In this document: positions 1 to 6,648 of the stretch, in pieces
How positions within the stretch are numbered: the stretch's first letter is position 1
How the letters are laid out: every line of letters begins with the position of its first letter
Source of the DNA: Bacteroidota bacterium
Lineage (GTDB): Bacteria; Bacteroidota; Bacteroidia; Flavobacteriales; Flavobacteriaceae
NCBI GenBank assembly: GCA_021793135.1
Contig: JAJYTI010000061.1
Location: forward strand, 1-10,972
DNA: 10,972 nucleotides
Direction: 5' to 3'
Translations under genes and position numbers: made by a program
The notes under the pieces: generated by a model
Databases searched by the model: none
Seen by the model: the letters and a program-made list of their open reading frames with translations, nothing else
What the model was told of the DNA's origin: nothing

Positions 1-486
1 AGCGGCACTATCTTTAAGTGTAGGAAAGGTTTCTAAGTCATCTAGCATGTAAGTAACCAAGGCTGGTTGTACCTTATCTAAAAAGTATTTCTTTACAAAT
101 TTGCTTTGTGAGGCATCTATTTTTGATTCATCGATTATATAGATATCATGTTTTCTCAATTCTTTTCGAATATCACTAAGGATATCCAAACTATGTGATT
201 GCTGATTGATTACAATATCGGTAATACGCTCTAATAACGCTTTTGGGTCTATATCGCCTAAAATACTACCACCTAGGCTTCCCGTTTCTACAATTCGTTT
301 TATAGAAGCATAACGCACTTTAAAAAACTCATCTAAGTTATTGGAAAAAATTCCCAAAAATCGAAGTCTTTCTACGAGTGGTACAGTAGGGTCTTCTGCT
401 TCTTGTAAAACACGAGCATTAAATTGTAACCAACTTAATTCTCTATTAAAAAAAATGTCTTTTGATTGCGTTATAAACTGTTTCAT
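1..486 (-). CDS. ppk1: Polyphosphate kinase 1, N-terminal part (3' end outside window)
   Basis: PPK1 reversibly transfers the gamma-phosphate of ATP onto inorganic polyphosphate. The frame is open from an ATG at 486-484 to the window edge and gives 162 residues, roughly the first quarter of a family of about 690 residues. The start of the protein shows the PPK1 N-domain signature: FFNRELSWLQFN at about residues 11-22, followed by LRFLGIFSNNLDEFFKVRYA at about 43-62. In known PPK1 structures the N-terminal domain helps bind the adenine of ATP, while the autophosphorylated catalytic histidine lies much further on and cannot be checked here. The start codon lies 5 bases after the stop of the upstream sixA-like gene, so the two are probably co-transcribed and perhaps translationally coupled. 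No Shine-Dalgarno sequence is visible, as is normal in this phylum. The family assignment is secure; completeness is unknown. Confidence 0.95.
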   Translation of the reverse strand, partial: MKQFITQSKDIFFNRELSWLQFNARVLQEAEDPTVPLVERLRFLGIFSNNLDEFFKVRYASIKRIVETGSLGGSILGDIDPKALLERITDIVINQQSHSLDILSDIRKELRKHDIYIIDESKIDASQSKFVKKYFLDKVQPALVTYMLDDLETFPTLKDSAA

Positions 487-491
487 TTAAA

Positions 492-977
492 CTATATTAA
501 AGCATCTGCCAAAATAATATTGGTTGTTTTTCCTTTTTTTAATGAATGCCAATATTCACATTCAAACACTATGGAAACCAAGCTAGATGTTGGTAAGCTA
601 TTTACTGATTTATCGCCAAAATAATTGACAAGCTCTGTTATTGCAAAGTTGTGCCCTACTAATAAAACACGACTCCATGCTTCTGAAAGGTTATAAATAA
701 AATCTTTCACTTTTTCGCCATCAAAGTCGTACAAATCGGTGCTAAGAATATAACGGTCATTTTTTATATCCCAAGCTTCTTTAAAATAACGTGCCGTTTG
801 CTGTGTTCTTTTAGCATGACTCACAAAACAAACCTCTGGTGCTTTTAAATGTTCCTTAGCATAAAATGCCACACGAGATGCCTCTATTTTACCAGTAACT
901 CCTATAGGACGCTCTATATCGTCCATAAATATTTCTTCTGGAGCATTAGCATGACGTAAAAAGTAAATTTCTTTCAT
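492..977 (-). CDS. sixA: SixA-like phosphohistidine phosphatase (histidine phosphatase superfamily)
   Basis: This 161-residue protein belongs to the histidine phosphatase (RHG) superfamily, in the small SixA-type branch (E. coli SixA is 161 residues). The catalytic site is visible. LRHA holds Arg8 and the nucleophilic His9, SHAKRTQQT holds the phosphate-binding Arg57, and LLVGHN holds the second His109. PTSSLVSIVFE near residues 129-139 resembles the SixA C-terminal strand. E. coli SixA removes phosphate from phosphohistidine of phosphorelay or nitrogen-PTS proteins; the substrate here is unknown. There is no signal peptide, so it should be cytosolic. It lies 27 bases after pdxH and 5 bases before ppk1, which suggests one transcript with ppk1 and possibly a link to phosphate or polyphosphate metabolism, but that is inference. 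The family call is firm and the substrate is not. Confidence 0.88.
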   Translation of the reverse strand: MKEIYFLRHANAPEEIFMDDIERPIGVTGKIEASRVAFYAKEHLKAPEVCFVSHAKRTQQTARYFKEAWDIKNDRYILSTDLYDFDGEKVKDFIYNLSEAWSRVLLVGHNFAITELVNYFGDKSVNSLPTSSLVSIVFECEYWHSLKKGKTTNIILADALI

Positions 978-1004
978 ATTGGAATTCGAATTGGTTTATA
1001 AATC

Positions 1005-1652
1005 TCAGGGAGCTAAACGCTGCTTAATCCATGTTTCTCCTTCACGTAAGTATTCTACTCTATCATGCAATCTATTTGGTCGTCCTTGCCAAAATTCAAT
1101 ACTATAGGGACGTACAACATATCCTCCCCAATGTGCAGGTCTTGGAATTACTTCTTTATCCTTATAGGCATTTGTAAGTTCTTCTAATCGCTTCTCTAAA
1201 TAGTCGCGATCTGGAATTGGCGAACTTTGAGGAGAAACGATAGCTCCTATTTGGCTTCCTTTAGGTCGGGAATGAAAATAAGCTTCGGATTCCTCGTTCG
1301 ATAACTTTTGTGCCGTACCTAAAATAATTACTTGACGTTCTAATGCAGGCCAAAAAAAAGATATAGACACTTTGTTATTTGCTTCTATAGCCTTTCCCTT
1401 TTTACTATCATAGTTTGTATAAAAGTAAAAGCCATTTGCATCTACTTTCTTCAACAACACCACACGTGGCCTTGGATAACCGTTGGTATCTAAAGTAGTT
1501 AGCGTCATCGCATTTACCTCTTCAATTGTATTAGATACTTCGGCTTCTTTTATCCATTTCTGAAATTGATCTATAGGATTTTGTGCTAAGTCATGCTCGT
1601 CCAAACTAGACTTCTCGTACGACTTGCGATAAGATTGCATATTTATAGACAT
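1005..1652 (-). CDS. pdxH: Pyridoxine/pyridoxamine 5'-phosphate oxidase
   Basis: PdxH is an FMN-dependent cytosolic oxidase that converts pyridoxine or pyridoxamine 5'-phosphate to pyridoxal 5'-phosphate, the active B6 cofactor. The 215-residue length matches the family (about 210-220). FMN-contact segments are visible: RPRVVLLK (61-68), FYTNYDSKKG (77-86), RQV (106-108) and SPQSSPI (140-146). The C-terminal dimerisation and substrate region WGGYVVRPYSIEFWQG (175-190) is followed by RLHDR (194-198), with the PLP-contacting Arg194 and His196, and the protein ends in the classic RLAP. The start is taken at 1652 (MSINMQSYRKSYEK); an in-frame Met at 1640 is an alternative that would shorten it by 4 residues. 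It lies 84 bases downstream of rnz, and those bases can form competing hairpins next to the start codon. I found no convincing promoter in the gap, so it may be read from the pyrR-rnz transcript. Confidence 0.96.
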   Translation of the reverse strand: MSINMQSYRKSYEKSSLDEHDLAQNPIDQFQKWIKEAEVSNTIEEVNAMTLTTLDTNGYPRPRVVLLKKVDANGFYFYTNYDSKKGKAIEANNKVSISFFWPALERQVIILGTAQKLSNEESEAYFHSRPKGSQIGAIVSPQSSPIPDRDYLEKRLEELTNAYKDKEVIPRPAHWGGYVVRPYSIEFWQGRPNRLHDRVEYLREGETWIKQRLAP

Positions 1653-1654
1653 AT

Positions 1655-1695
1655 CTGTAAAGCTGTTTTACGCAATTTACAGCATTTCAAATTGC
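1655..1695 (-). promoter_or_regulatory. Competing hairpins upstream of the pdxH start codon
   Basis: On the minus strand the 84-base rnz-pdxH gap contains three stems. Hairpin A pairs GCAATTT (1695-1689) with AAATTGC (1678-1672) around a 10-base loop. Hairpin C follows at once, pairing GTAAA (1671-1667) with TTTAC (1661-1657) around the loop ACAGC. Alternative stem D pairs CTGTAAA (1682-1676) with TTTACAG (1661-1655) and cannot coexist with A or C. The loop of A also holds GCTGT (1683-1679), perfectly complementary to the whole loop of C. Stem D ends two bases before the ATG, so the alternatives could expose or hide the start. The pairings are seen directly; a regulatory role is inference, because AT-rich DNA makes short stems easily. 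Confidence 0.35.
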
Positions 1696-1736
1696 TTTAA
1701 AAGTCTTGCTTATAAATAAAGTTATTTTTTTATTTC

Positions 1737-2642
1737 TTAAAATTGAAATTGTTTGCCATCTTCGGTAAGAAGAGTATTCTGAAAAACTTCTTGTGCTTCT
1801 TTTCTAAAGTCTTCTCGATTTTTATATCGACCAGAATAGTGGCCAAGTATTAATGTTTGTACTTGCGCCGATTGCGCAATTTCTGCCGCCTCTTTGGCAG
1901 TACTATGCATAGTTCGCTCACATAAATATTGATGGGAATTTAAAAAGGTACTTTCATGATATAGCACTTGTACATTTTTTATCTGCTCTACAATCTTTGG
2001 ATAATATTGTGTATCACTACAAAAAGCATAGCTTTTGGGTAGGTGCGGCTCGAGAGTAACTTCTTCATTCGAAATTATTTTTCCGTGCTTATTAGGTACA
2101 TCAGAGCCTTTCTTAAGTTTATTAAAATAAGCTACATCTATTTCTGCCTCTTTAGCTTTGTCAATATTTATACGTCGTGGCCCAGGTTTTTCTTGAAATA
2201 AATAACCATTACAATAAATACGATGTTTTAAAGGAATAGTTTCTACCATTACTTTCTCGTCTTCATAAATCTTTTGAGGTTTATCGCTATCTAATTCTAC
2301 AAAATTCAACGGATACCCAATATAAGATTCAGAAGCATCTAATTGAATAAGAATGATATCCTTAATTCCTCTTGGTCCATAAATTGTTAGTTCTGTTTCT
2401 CGACCTAGTAATTGAAAAGTAGAGATAAGTCCGATCAGGCCATAATAATGATCGCCATGAAGGTGAGAAATAAAAATTTGTTTAATACGAGAAAACTTAA
2501 CCTTACTCCTGCGTAATTGCATTTGTGCTGCCTCACCACAATCTATAAGAAACACGCGTCCAGATATCTCTAGAACTTGTGAGGTAGGAAATGCTCCCCA
2601 ACGTAGCGATGCTGCATGGCAACCGAGTATAGTAAGTTTCAT
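1737..2642 (-). CDS. rnz: Ribonuclease Z (tRNA 3'-processing endonuclease)
   Basis: RNase Z cuts the 3' trailer from precursor tRNAs. The 301-residue protein is a metallo-beta-lactamase-fold enzyme of normal short-form length. The zinc motif SHLHGDH covers 59-65 (His60, His62, Asp64, His65), and further metal ligands or catalytic residues are His140 (PLKH), Asp210 (FCSD) and His268 (LILGHYSGRY). Glu230 (YHEST) and His246 (MHS) form the RNase Z-type charge-relay region. KLKKGSDVPN near 175-184 lies where the tRNA-binding flexible arm is expected. The N-terminal loop reads GCHAASLRWGAFPTSQ rather than the GC-x-(A/S)-ATPRT-type sequence that I recall from related Bacteroidota, and the usual CGEGTQ reads CGEAAQ; all metal ligands are intact. 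It starts 10 bases after the small STAS-like gene and appears to be part of the pyrR-pyrB transcript. Confidence 0.96.
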   Translation of the reverse strand: MKLTILGCHAASLRWGAFPTSQVLEISGRVFLIDCGEAAQMQLRRSKVKFSRIKQIFISHLHGDHYYGLIGLISTFQLLGRETELTIYGPRGIKDIILIQLDASESYIGYPLNFVELDSDKPQKIYEDEKVMVETIPLKHRIYCNGYLFQEKPGPRRINIDKAKEAEIDVAYFNKLKKGSDVPNKHGKIISNEEVTLEPHLPKSYAFCSDTQYYPKIVEQIKNVQVLYHESTFLNSHQYLCERTMHSTAKEAAEIAQSAQVQTLILGHYSGRYKNREDFRKEAQEVFQNTLLTEDGKQFQF

Positions 2643-2652
2643 AATAAAGAGA

Positions 2653-2991
2653 TTAGAATCCTAAATCGCGCTCTATCTCTTCCATCTCGATAATATCTTT
2701 CGCTTCTTGTAAGGTAGGTGTAACATGTATAGTACTGGATATTTCGTTATGATTCACCGCATCATTCACTAGTACAAAGGAACATTTTTTATTATAACAA
2801 GTATCGGATAGATCTTGGAATAAAGATAAGTCTATCAGCTTTAAATTGGTTAATGAAAGTAAATCGACAATTACATTTTTATTTTCACAAGAACCATTTG
2901 TAATTTCTTGACGTAACGAAGTAATAAAACCTTGTAAATTTTTCTCCTTTAGGGTAATAATGACTAGCTTATCTGATTCTTCAATTTTCAT
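2653..2991 (-). CDS. Small STAS-like protein, function unknown
   Basis: This 112-residue acidic protein has no signal peptide or membrane segment. Its pattern resembles a single STAS (anti-sigma-factor antagonist) domain: a first strand LVIITLKE (9-16), a helix, a central strand NVIVDLLSL (39-47), the segment LIDLSLF (52-58), a helix, a strand SFVLVN (71-76) and a C-terminal helix TLQEAKDIIEMEEIERDLGF (93-112). In SpoIIAA-type proteins the central motif is DSSG with a phosphorylated serine. Here the aligned sequence is D54-L55-S56-L57, so Ser56 sits at the phosphorylation position but the glycine is lost. Its ATG lies inside the end of pyrB (11-base overlap), and rnz follows after 10 bases, so translational coupling is likely. 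Such proteins beside rnz may be labelled ribonuclease Z in databases, but this one has no HxHxDH motif and cannot be that enzyme. The STAS fold is my inference; the function is unknown. Confidence 0.75.
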   Translation of the reverse strand: MKIEESDKLVIITLKEKNLQGFITSLRQEITNGSCENKNVIVDLLSLTNLKLIDLSLFQDLSDTCYNKKCSFVLVNDAVNHNEISSTIHVTPTLQEAKDIIEMEEIERDLGF

Positions 2992-3919
2992 TTCTCTTAA
3001 TTTTTGATGCGAGTAAATATATAATGGCCATTCGTACTGCTACACCATTTTCTACTTGATCTAGAATAATGGCCTGCTTACTATCTGCCACGTCACTTGT
3101 AATCTCCACTCCTCTGTTTATTGGTCCTGGGTGCATTACGACTATTTCCTTACTTAACGAATTTAATATTTTTTTATTTAGTCCGTATTGTTTTACATAC
3201 TCTCTTGTTGAAGGAAAATAACTAATATCCATTCGTTCATTTTGAATACGAAGCATATTTGCAACATCACACCATTCTAAAGCTTTAATCAAATTAAGCT
3301 CTACTCCTACTCCTAACTCCTCTATATGTTTAGGAATAAGCGTTTTAGGGCCACATACCTTAACTTCGGCTCCTAATTTTTGCAGAGCAAGAATATTGGA
3401 TAATGCAACTCTTGAATGAAGAATATCTCCTACTATCACCACTTTTTTACCAGCCACATCTCCTAAACGTTCTCTTATAGAATATGCATCTAAGAGTGCT
3501 TGTGTAGGATGCTCATGTGCTCCGTCTCCTGCATTAATGATTTTAGCATTTACGTGCTTAGATAAAAATACTCCAGCTCCCGGATTTGGATGTCGCATTA
3601 CCACCATATCTACTTTCATTGCTAGAATATTATTAACAGTATCTACTAAGGTTTCTCCTTTATTCACAGAAGAAGAAGCTGCAGAGAAGTTAATCGTATC
3701 GGCCGATAGTCGCTTCTCAGCAAGTTCGAATGACAAGCGTGTACGAGTACTATTTTCAAAAAACAAGTTGGCAATAGTAATATCTCTAAGGCTTGGAACT
3801 TTTTTTATAGGTCGGTTTATTACTTCTTTAAAGTGATCTGCCGTTTCGAAAATCAAATGGATATCGGCCTCGGTCAAATCTTTTATACCTAGTAAGTGTG
3901 ATACACTAAGCTCATTCAT
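2981..3919 (-). CDS. pyrB: Aspartate carbamoyltransferase catalytic subunit
   Basis: PyrB condenses carbamoyl phosphate with aspartate to give N-carbamoyl-aspartate, the committed step of de novo pyrimidine synthesis. The 312-residue length fits the catalytic chain. The carbamoyl-phosphate site FFENSTRTRLSFE (53-65, with STRTR at 57-61) is present. Lys87 in SVNKGET is the lysine supplied by the neighbouring subunit. MRHPNPGAG (108-116), HEHPTQALLDAYS (135-147), VIVGDILHSRVALSN (161-175) and MHPGPINRG (262-270) complete both domains. No pyrI regulatory-subunit gene is in the window, so it may work as a free catalytic trimer as in Bacillus, although pyrI could be elsewhere. It starts 28 bases after pyrR, a pairing expected for a pyrimidine operon. 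Its last 11 bases overlap the start of the STAS-like gene. Confidence 0.97.
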   Translation of the reverse strand: MNELSVSHLLGIKDLTEADIHLIFETADHFKEVINRPIKKVPSLRDITIANLFFENSTRTRLSFELAEKRLSADTINFSAASSSVNKGETLVDTVNNILAMKVDMVVMRHPNPGAGVFLSKHVNAKIINAGDGAHEHPTQALLDAYSIRERLGDVAGKKVVIVGDILHSRVALSNILALQKLGAEVKVCGPKTLIPKHIEELGVGVELNLIKALEWCDVANMLRIQNERMDISYFPSTREYVKQYGLNKKILNSLSKEIVVMHPGPINRGVEITSDVADSKQAIILDQVENGVAVRMAIIYLLASKIKRNEN

Positions 3920-3947
3920 AATCGTTGTTTTGTTTCCGTTTAAATTT

Positions 3948-4487
3948 TTATTCTTCTATTAAATAAACCGAATCTTTTCCGTCTTGTTGTTTCCAACTCA
4001 CTTTCACCTTTTCTTTATTGATAGCATCTACTTGTCTTCCTCTATAATCAGGTTGGATAGGTAAATGTCTACTAAAACGCCTGTCAATTAATGTTAGTAG
4101 TTCTATATTATTTGGCCGACCAAAAGACTGAATGGCTGTCAAAGCAGAACGAATACTACGTCCAGTATACAGTACATCGTCTATAAACACTACGTTTTTA
4201 TCTTCTACAACAAAGTCTATTTTTGTTTTATTGGCTTCAATAGGCCTAGAAGTACGGCGGAAATCATCTCTAAAAAAAGTAATATCTAAATATCCCAACA
4301 ACAAGTTTTGTATACCATAATCTTCTTGCAAAATCGACTTTAATCTTTCAGCAAGATATACACCACGTGGCTGGATACCTACTAGCACGGTGTTTTTAAA
4401 ATCGTCGTGTCGTTCTATAAGTTGGCAAGCCAATCGTTGTAAGGTAATTGCAACCTCTTGTTCGTTCAATAATACTTTTTGACTCAT
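3948..4487 (-). CDS. pyrR: PyrR: bifunctional pyr operon regulator / uracil phosphoribosyltransferase
   Basis: PyrR is a type I phosphoribosyltransferase-fold protein. In Bacillus it binds pyr mRNA in response to UMP and also makes UMP from uracil and PRPP. The 179-residue length is normal. The PRPP-binding loop is VVFIDDVLYTGRSIRSA (99-115). VGIQPRGVYLAERL (36-49) and YLDITFFRDDF (66-76) match the PyrR core, and LIDRRFSRHLPIQPDYRGRQV (133-153) matches the family's DRGxRELPIxPDxxGxxV region. It is the first gene after the rpsA terminator and has its own Bacteroidota-type promoter; pyrB follows 28 bases later. The predicted leader is only about 26-29 bases and holds no attenuator-like hairpin, so classical PyrR attenuation at this site looks impossible. 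The protein may act here mainly as an enzyme, or regulate another transcript. Confidence 0.94.
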   Translation of the reverse strand: MSQKVLLNEQEVAITLQRLACQLIERHDDFKNTVLVGIQPRGVYLAERLKSILQEDYGIQNLLLGYLDITFFRDDFRRTSRPIEANKTKIDFVVEDKNVVFIDDVLYTGRSIRSALTAIQSFGRPNNIELLTLIDRRFSRHLPIQPDYRGRQVDAINKEKVKVSWKQQDGKDSVYLIEE

Positions 4488-4520
4488 AATATATTACATT
4501 TCCTTCTTAACTAGGCCTCA

Positions 4521-4549
4521 CAAAAGTACGAATTTTTATTTCGCAACAA
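4521..4549 (-). promoter_or_regulatory. Predicted promoter for pyrR-pyrB operon
   Basis: On the minus strand a TTG at 4549-4547 is followed after 18 bases by TACTTTTG (4528-4521). This fits the Bacteroidota primary-sigma pattern TTG-N(about 19)-TAnnTTTG. Transcription would begin near 4513-4516, leaving about 26-29 bases before the pyrR ATG at 4487. AAGAAGGA near 4508-4501 resembles a Shine-Dalgarno sequence but lies about 13 bases from the ATG, and such sites are little used in this phylum. Confidence 0.6.
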
Positions 4550-4605
4550 CATAGAATAAAAGTTGTTTCTATAGACGTAAATTCACGTTGGTAATTATTG
4601 GATAT

Positions 4606-4639
4606 AAAAAAAGCCCTCTTCTTACGAAAAGGGCTTTTT
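4606..4639 (-). terminator. Rho-independent terminator of rpsA
   Basis: A 10-bp stem pairs AAAAAGCCCT (4608-4617) with AGGGCTTTTT (4630-4639) around a 12-base loop. Read on the minus strand it is followed by a run of T (complement of the As at 4606-4612). It begins about 50 bases after the rpsA stop codon. The A-rich and T-rich flanks make it potentially bidirectional, but no convergent plus-strand gene is present. Confidence 0.85.
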
Positions 4640-4689
4640 ATTATTTCAAAACAAATAGAATTTTGATTGTAAGACTTTCGACTTTCATC

Positions 4690-6483
4690 TTATTTTCCTT
4701 CCATTCTATCTTTTAACTCTTGTAGTTTAGCGTTAGCATCACCTAGTGTAGGTTTTGCTTCTGCTTCTGCAGCAGCTTGTTTAGCAGCAGCTTCACGTAC
4801 TATTTTTGCTTCCTCTTCTTTGTGGATAGCAGCATGTGATGCAACTACTTTCTTAAAGTCCTTATTGAACTCTATGATTTGTACTTCTGCAGTTTCACCT
4901 TTTTGTAACTTCGAACCATCTTCTTTCTCTAAATGACGGTTTGGTACAAATGCAGTGATGTCATCGTTAAATTCGATAGTAGCACCTTTATCAACAATAT
5001 CGCTAATTGTAGCAGTGTGCTTAGTACCTACAGCGAACTCATCTTGGTACTTATCCCAAGGGTTTTCTGTAGTTTGCTTGTGTCCAAGGCTTAGTTTACG
5101 TCCTTCTACATCAAGTTCTAGTACTACTACGTCAAGCTTATCACCGATATTAGTGAACTCACTTGGGTGTTTAATTTTCTTCGTCCAAGATAGGTCGCTG
5201 ATGTAAATTAATCCATCGATTCCCTCTTCTAGCTCTACGAATACCCCAAAGTTAGTAAAGTTACGAACGACACCAGTGTGTTTAGAACCTACTGGGTACT
5301 TAGCAGTAATATCTGTCCATGGGTCTGGAGTCAATTGCTTGATACCAAGAGACATTTTTCTATCTTCTCTGTCTAGAGTTAAGATCACTGCTTCGATTTC
5401 ATCACCAACGTTCACGAAATCTTGAGCACTGCGTAGGTGTGTAGACCAAGACATTTCACTTACGTGGATAAGTCCTTCTACTCCTTCGCTTACTTCGATA
5501 AATGCACCGTAATCAGCGATTACTACAACTTTACCTTTTACTTTATCTCCAACTTTAATGTTTTCGTCTAAAGCATCCCACGGATGAGGCTTAAGCTGCT
5601 TTAATCCTAATTGGATACGAGTCTTGTCCTCGTCGAAGTCTAATATTACAACATTCAGTGTTTGGTCAAGTTCCACGATTTCGTTCGGGTGGTTGATACG
5701 AGACCAAGAAAGATCGGTAATGTGTACTAATCCGTCTACACCTCCAAGGTCAACGAATACACCGTAAGAAGTAATGTTTTTAACAACACCTTCTAATACT
5801 TGCCCTTTCTCTAACTGACCGATGATTTCACGTTTTTGCTCTTCGATATCTGCTTCGATAAGCGCTTTGTGTGAAACTACAACGTTTTTATACTCATGGT
5901 TAATTTTAACCACTTTGAATTCCATAGTTTTACCTACGTATGCGTCGTAATCACGGATAGGTTTCACGTCGATTTGAGAACCAGGTAAGAACGCTTCGAT
6001 TCCGAACACGTCTACAATCATACCTCCTTTAGTTCTGCACTTCACGTAACCATTTACGATAGTTCCCTCGTCGTGCGCTACATTTACACGCTCCCAAGCT
6101 TTGATTACTCTTGCTTTACGGTGCGATAAAATAAGCTGTCCAGAAGCGTCTTCTCTAACGTCGATAAGCACATCTACCTTGTCACCAACCTTTAAATCTG
6201 GGTTGTAACGGAATTCGTTTAGCGAGATAACACCTTCACTCTTAGCGTTGATGTCGATAATCGCTTCACGATCGGTCATGTGTACCACTTCACCTTCTAC
6301 AACTTCATTGTCTAAGGTATCTACGAAGTTCTCTTCTACTAATTTTTCAAACTCTTCTAGTCTTGAGTCCTCAATCTCGTCAATTCCTTCTTCGTAATTG
6401 TGCCAATCGAATTCTTCTAGAAATTTTTGAGGATCACGCTCTTTTAACGTTAACTCCTCTGCTTTTTTTGTTTCTTCAGCCAT
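4690..6483 (-). CDS. rpsA: 30S ribosomal protein S1
   Basis: S1 is the large RNA-binding protein of the small ribosomal subunit that helps recruit and unfold mRNA. The 597-residue protein carries six S1 (OB-fold) domains at roughly 58-123, 138-206, 226-295, 310-382, 396-469 and 485-550. Domains 3-5 are the best matches to the canonical RNA-binding repeat, each with a GxFV or GAFIE turn, a GL(V/I)(H/Y)(I/V)S/T-type strand and an LSW/MSW motif (for example YGVFVDLGGVDGLVHITDLSW at 240-260). Domains 1, 2 and 6 are more divergent, as usual. Residues 1-57 form an acidic N-terminal extension, and about 553-597 form an Ala/Glu/Lys-rich tail. The gene follows cmk, as in E. coli. It has its own promoter and a long leader, no Shine-Dalgarno sequence, and a terminator downstream. 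Its base composition looks more GC-rich than the neighbours, consistent with codon bias for high expression. Confidence 0.98.
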   Translation of the reverse strand: MAEETKKAEELTLKERDPQKFLEEFDWHNYEEGIDEIEDSRLEEFEKLVEENFVDTLDNEVVEGEVVHMTDREAIIDINAKSEGVISLNEFRYNPDLKVGDKVDVLIDVREDASGQLILSHRKARVIKAWERVNVAHDEGTIVNGYVKCRTKGGMIVDVFGIEAFLPGSQIDVKPIRDYDAYVGKTMEFKVVKINHEYKNVVVSHKALIEADIEEQKREIIGQLEKGQVLEGVVKNITSYGVFVDLGGVDGLVHITDLSWSRINHPNEIVELDQTLNVVILDFDEDKTRIQLGLKQLKPHPWDALDENIKVGDKVKGKVVVIADYGAFIEVSEGVEGLIHVSEMSWSTHLRSAQDFVNVGDEIEAVILTLDREDRKMSLGIKQLTPDPWTDITAKYPVGSKHTGVVRNFTNFGVFVELEEGIDGLIYISDLSWTKKIKHPSEFTNIGDKLDVVVLELDVEGRKLSLGHKQTTENPWDKYQDEFAVGTKHTATISDIVDKGATIEFNDDITAFVPNRHLEKEDGSKLQKGETAEVQIIEFNKDFKKVVASHAAIHKEEEAKIVREAAAKQAAAEAEAKPTLGDANAKLQELKDRMEGK

Positions 6484-6642
6484 CTTAAAATGATTGAAAT
6501 AACTTTCGATCTACATTTAAATATTACCGAAAGCTAAATGTTTTGTATTTCGCAGTTACTCAAACTGTTACCAACTAACTAACGAAAGAATTATACTTGT
6601 TAATTTTAATCTCCAAACCCAGTTTGACTTGTTGTAAGTTTA
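6484..6642 (-). promoter_or_regulatory. Long structured leader of rpsA
   Basis: If transcription starts near 6642, rpsA has a 5' leader of about 155 bases. The minus strand can form CAAAC/GTTTG (6626-6622 with 6618-6614, three-base loop) and CAGTT/AACTG (6567-6563 with 6557-6553, five-base loop). Near the start codon, a 9-bp stem with two G-U pairs joins 6534-6526 to 6510-6502, with the core CTTTCG/CGAAAG. CATTTA (6540-6535) can also pair with TAAATG (6519-6514) in the loop of that stem, an interleaved H-type pseudoknot geometry. A second CTTTCG copy at 6588-6583 could compete for CGAAAG. In E. coli, S1 represses its own mRNA through a structured leader; a similar role here is inference. Confidence 0.4.
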
Positions 6643-6648
6643 GGAATG

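Noticed and set aside
1653..1736. A dedicated promoter for pdxH in the rnz-pdxH gap.
   Set aside because: No TAnnTTTG box was found on the minus strand of the gap; a promoter inside rnz or read-through cannot be excluded.
2653..2991. Naming the small gene ribonuclease Z because of its neighbour.
   Set aside because: It has no HxHxDH motif or other metallo-beta-lactamase feature, and the complete rnz follows immediately.
4511..4520. GAGGCCTAG-like sequence in the pyrR leader as a PyrR-binding loop.
   Set aside because: It does not match the consensus binding loop and is not held in a visible stem with terminator and antiterminator partners.
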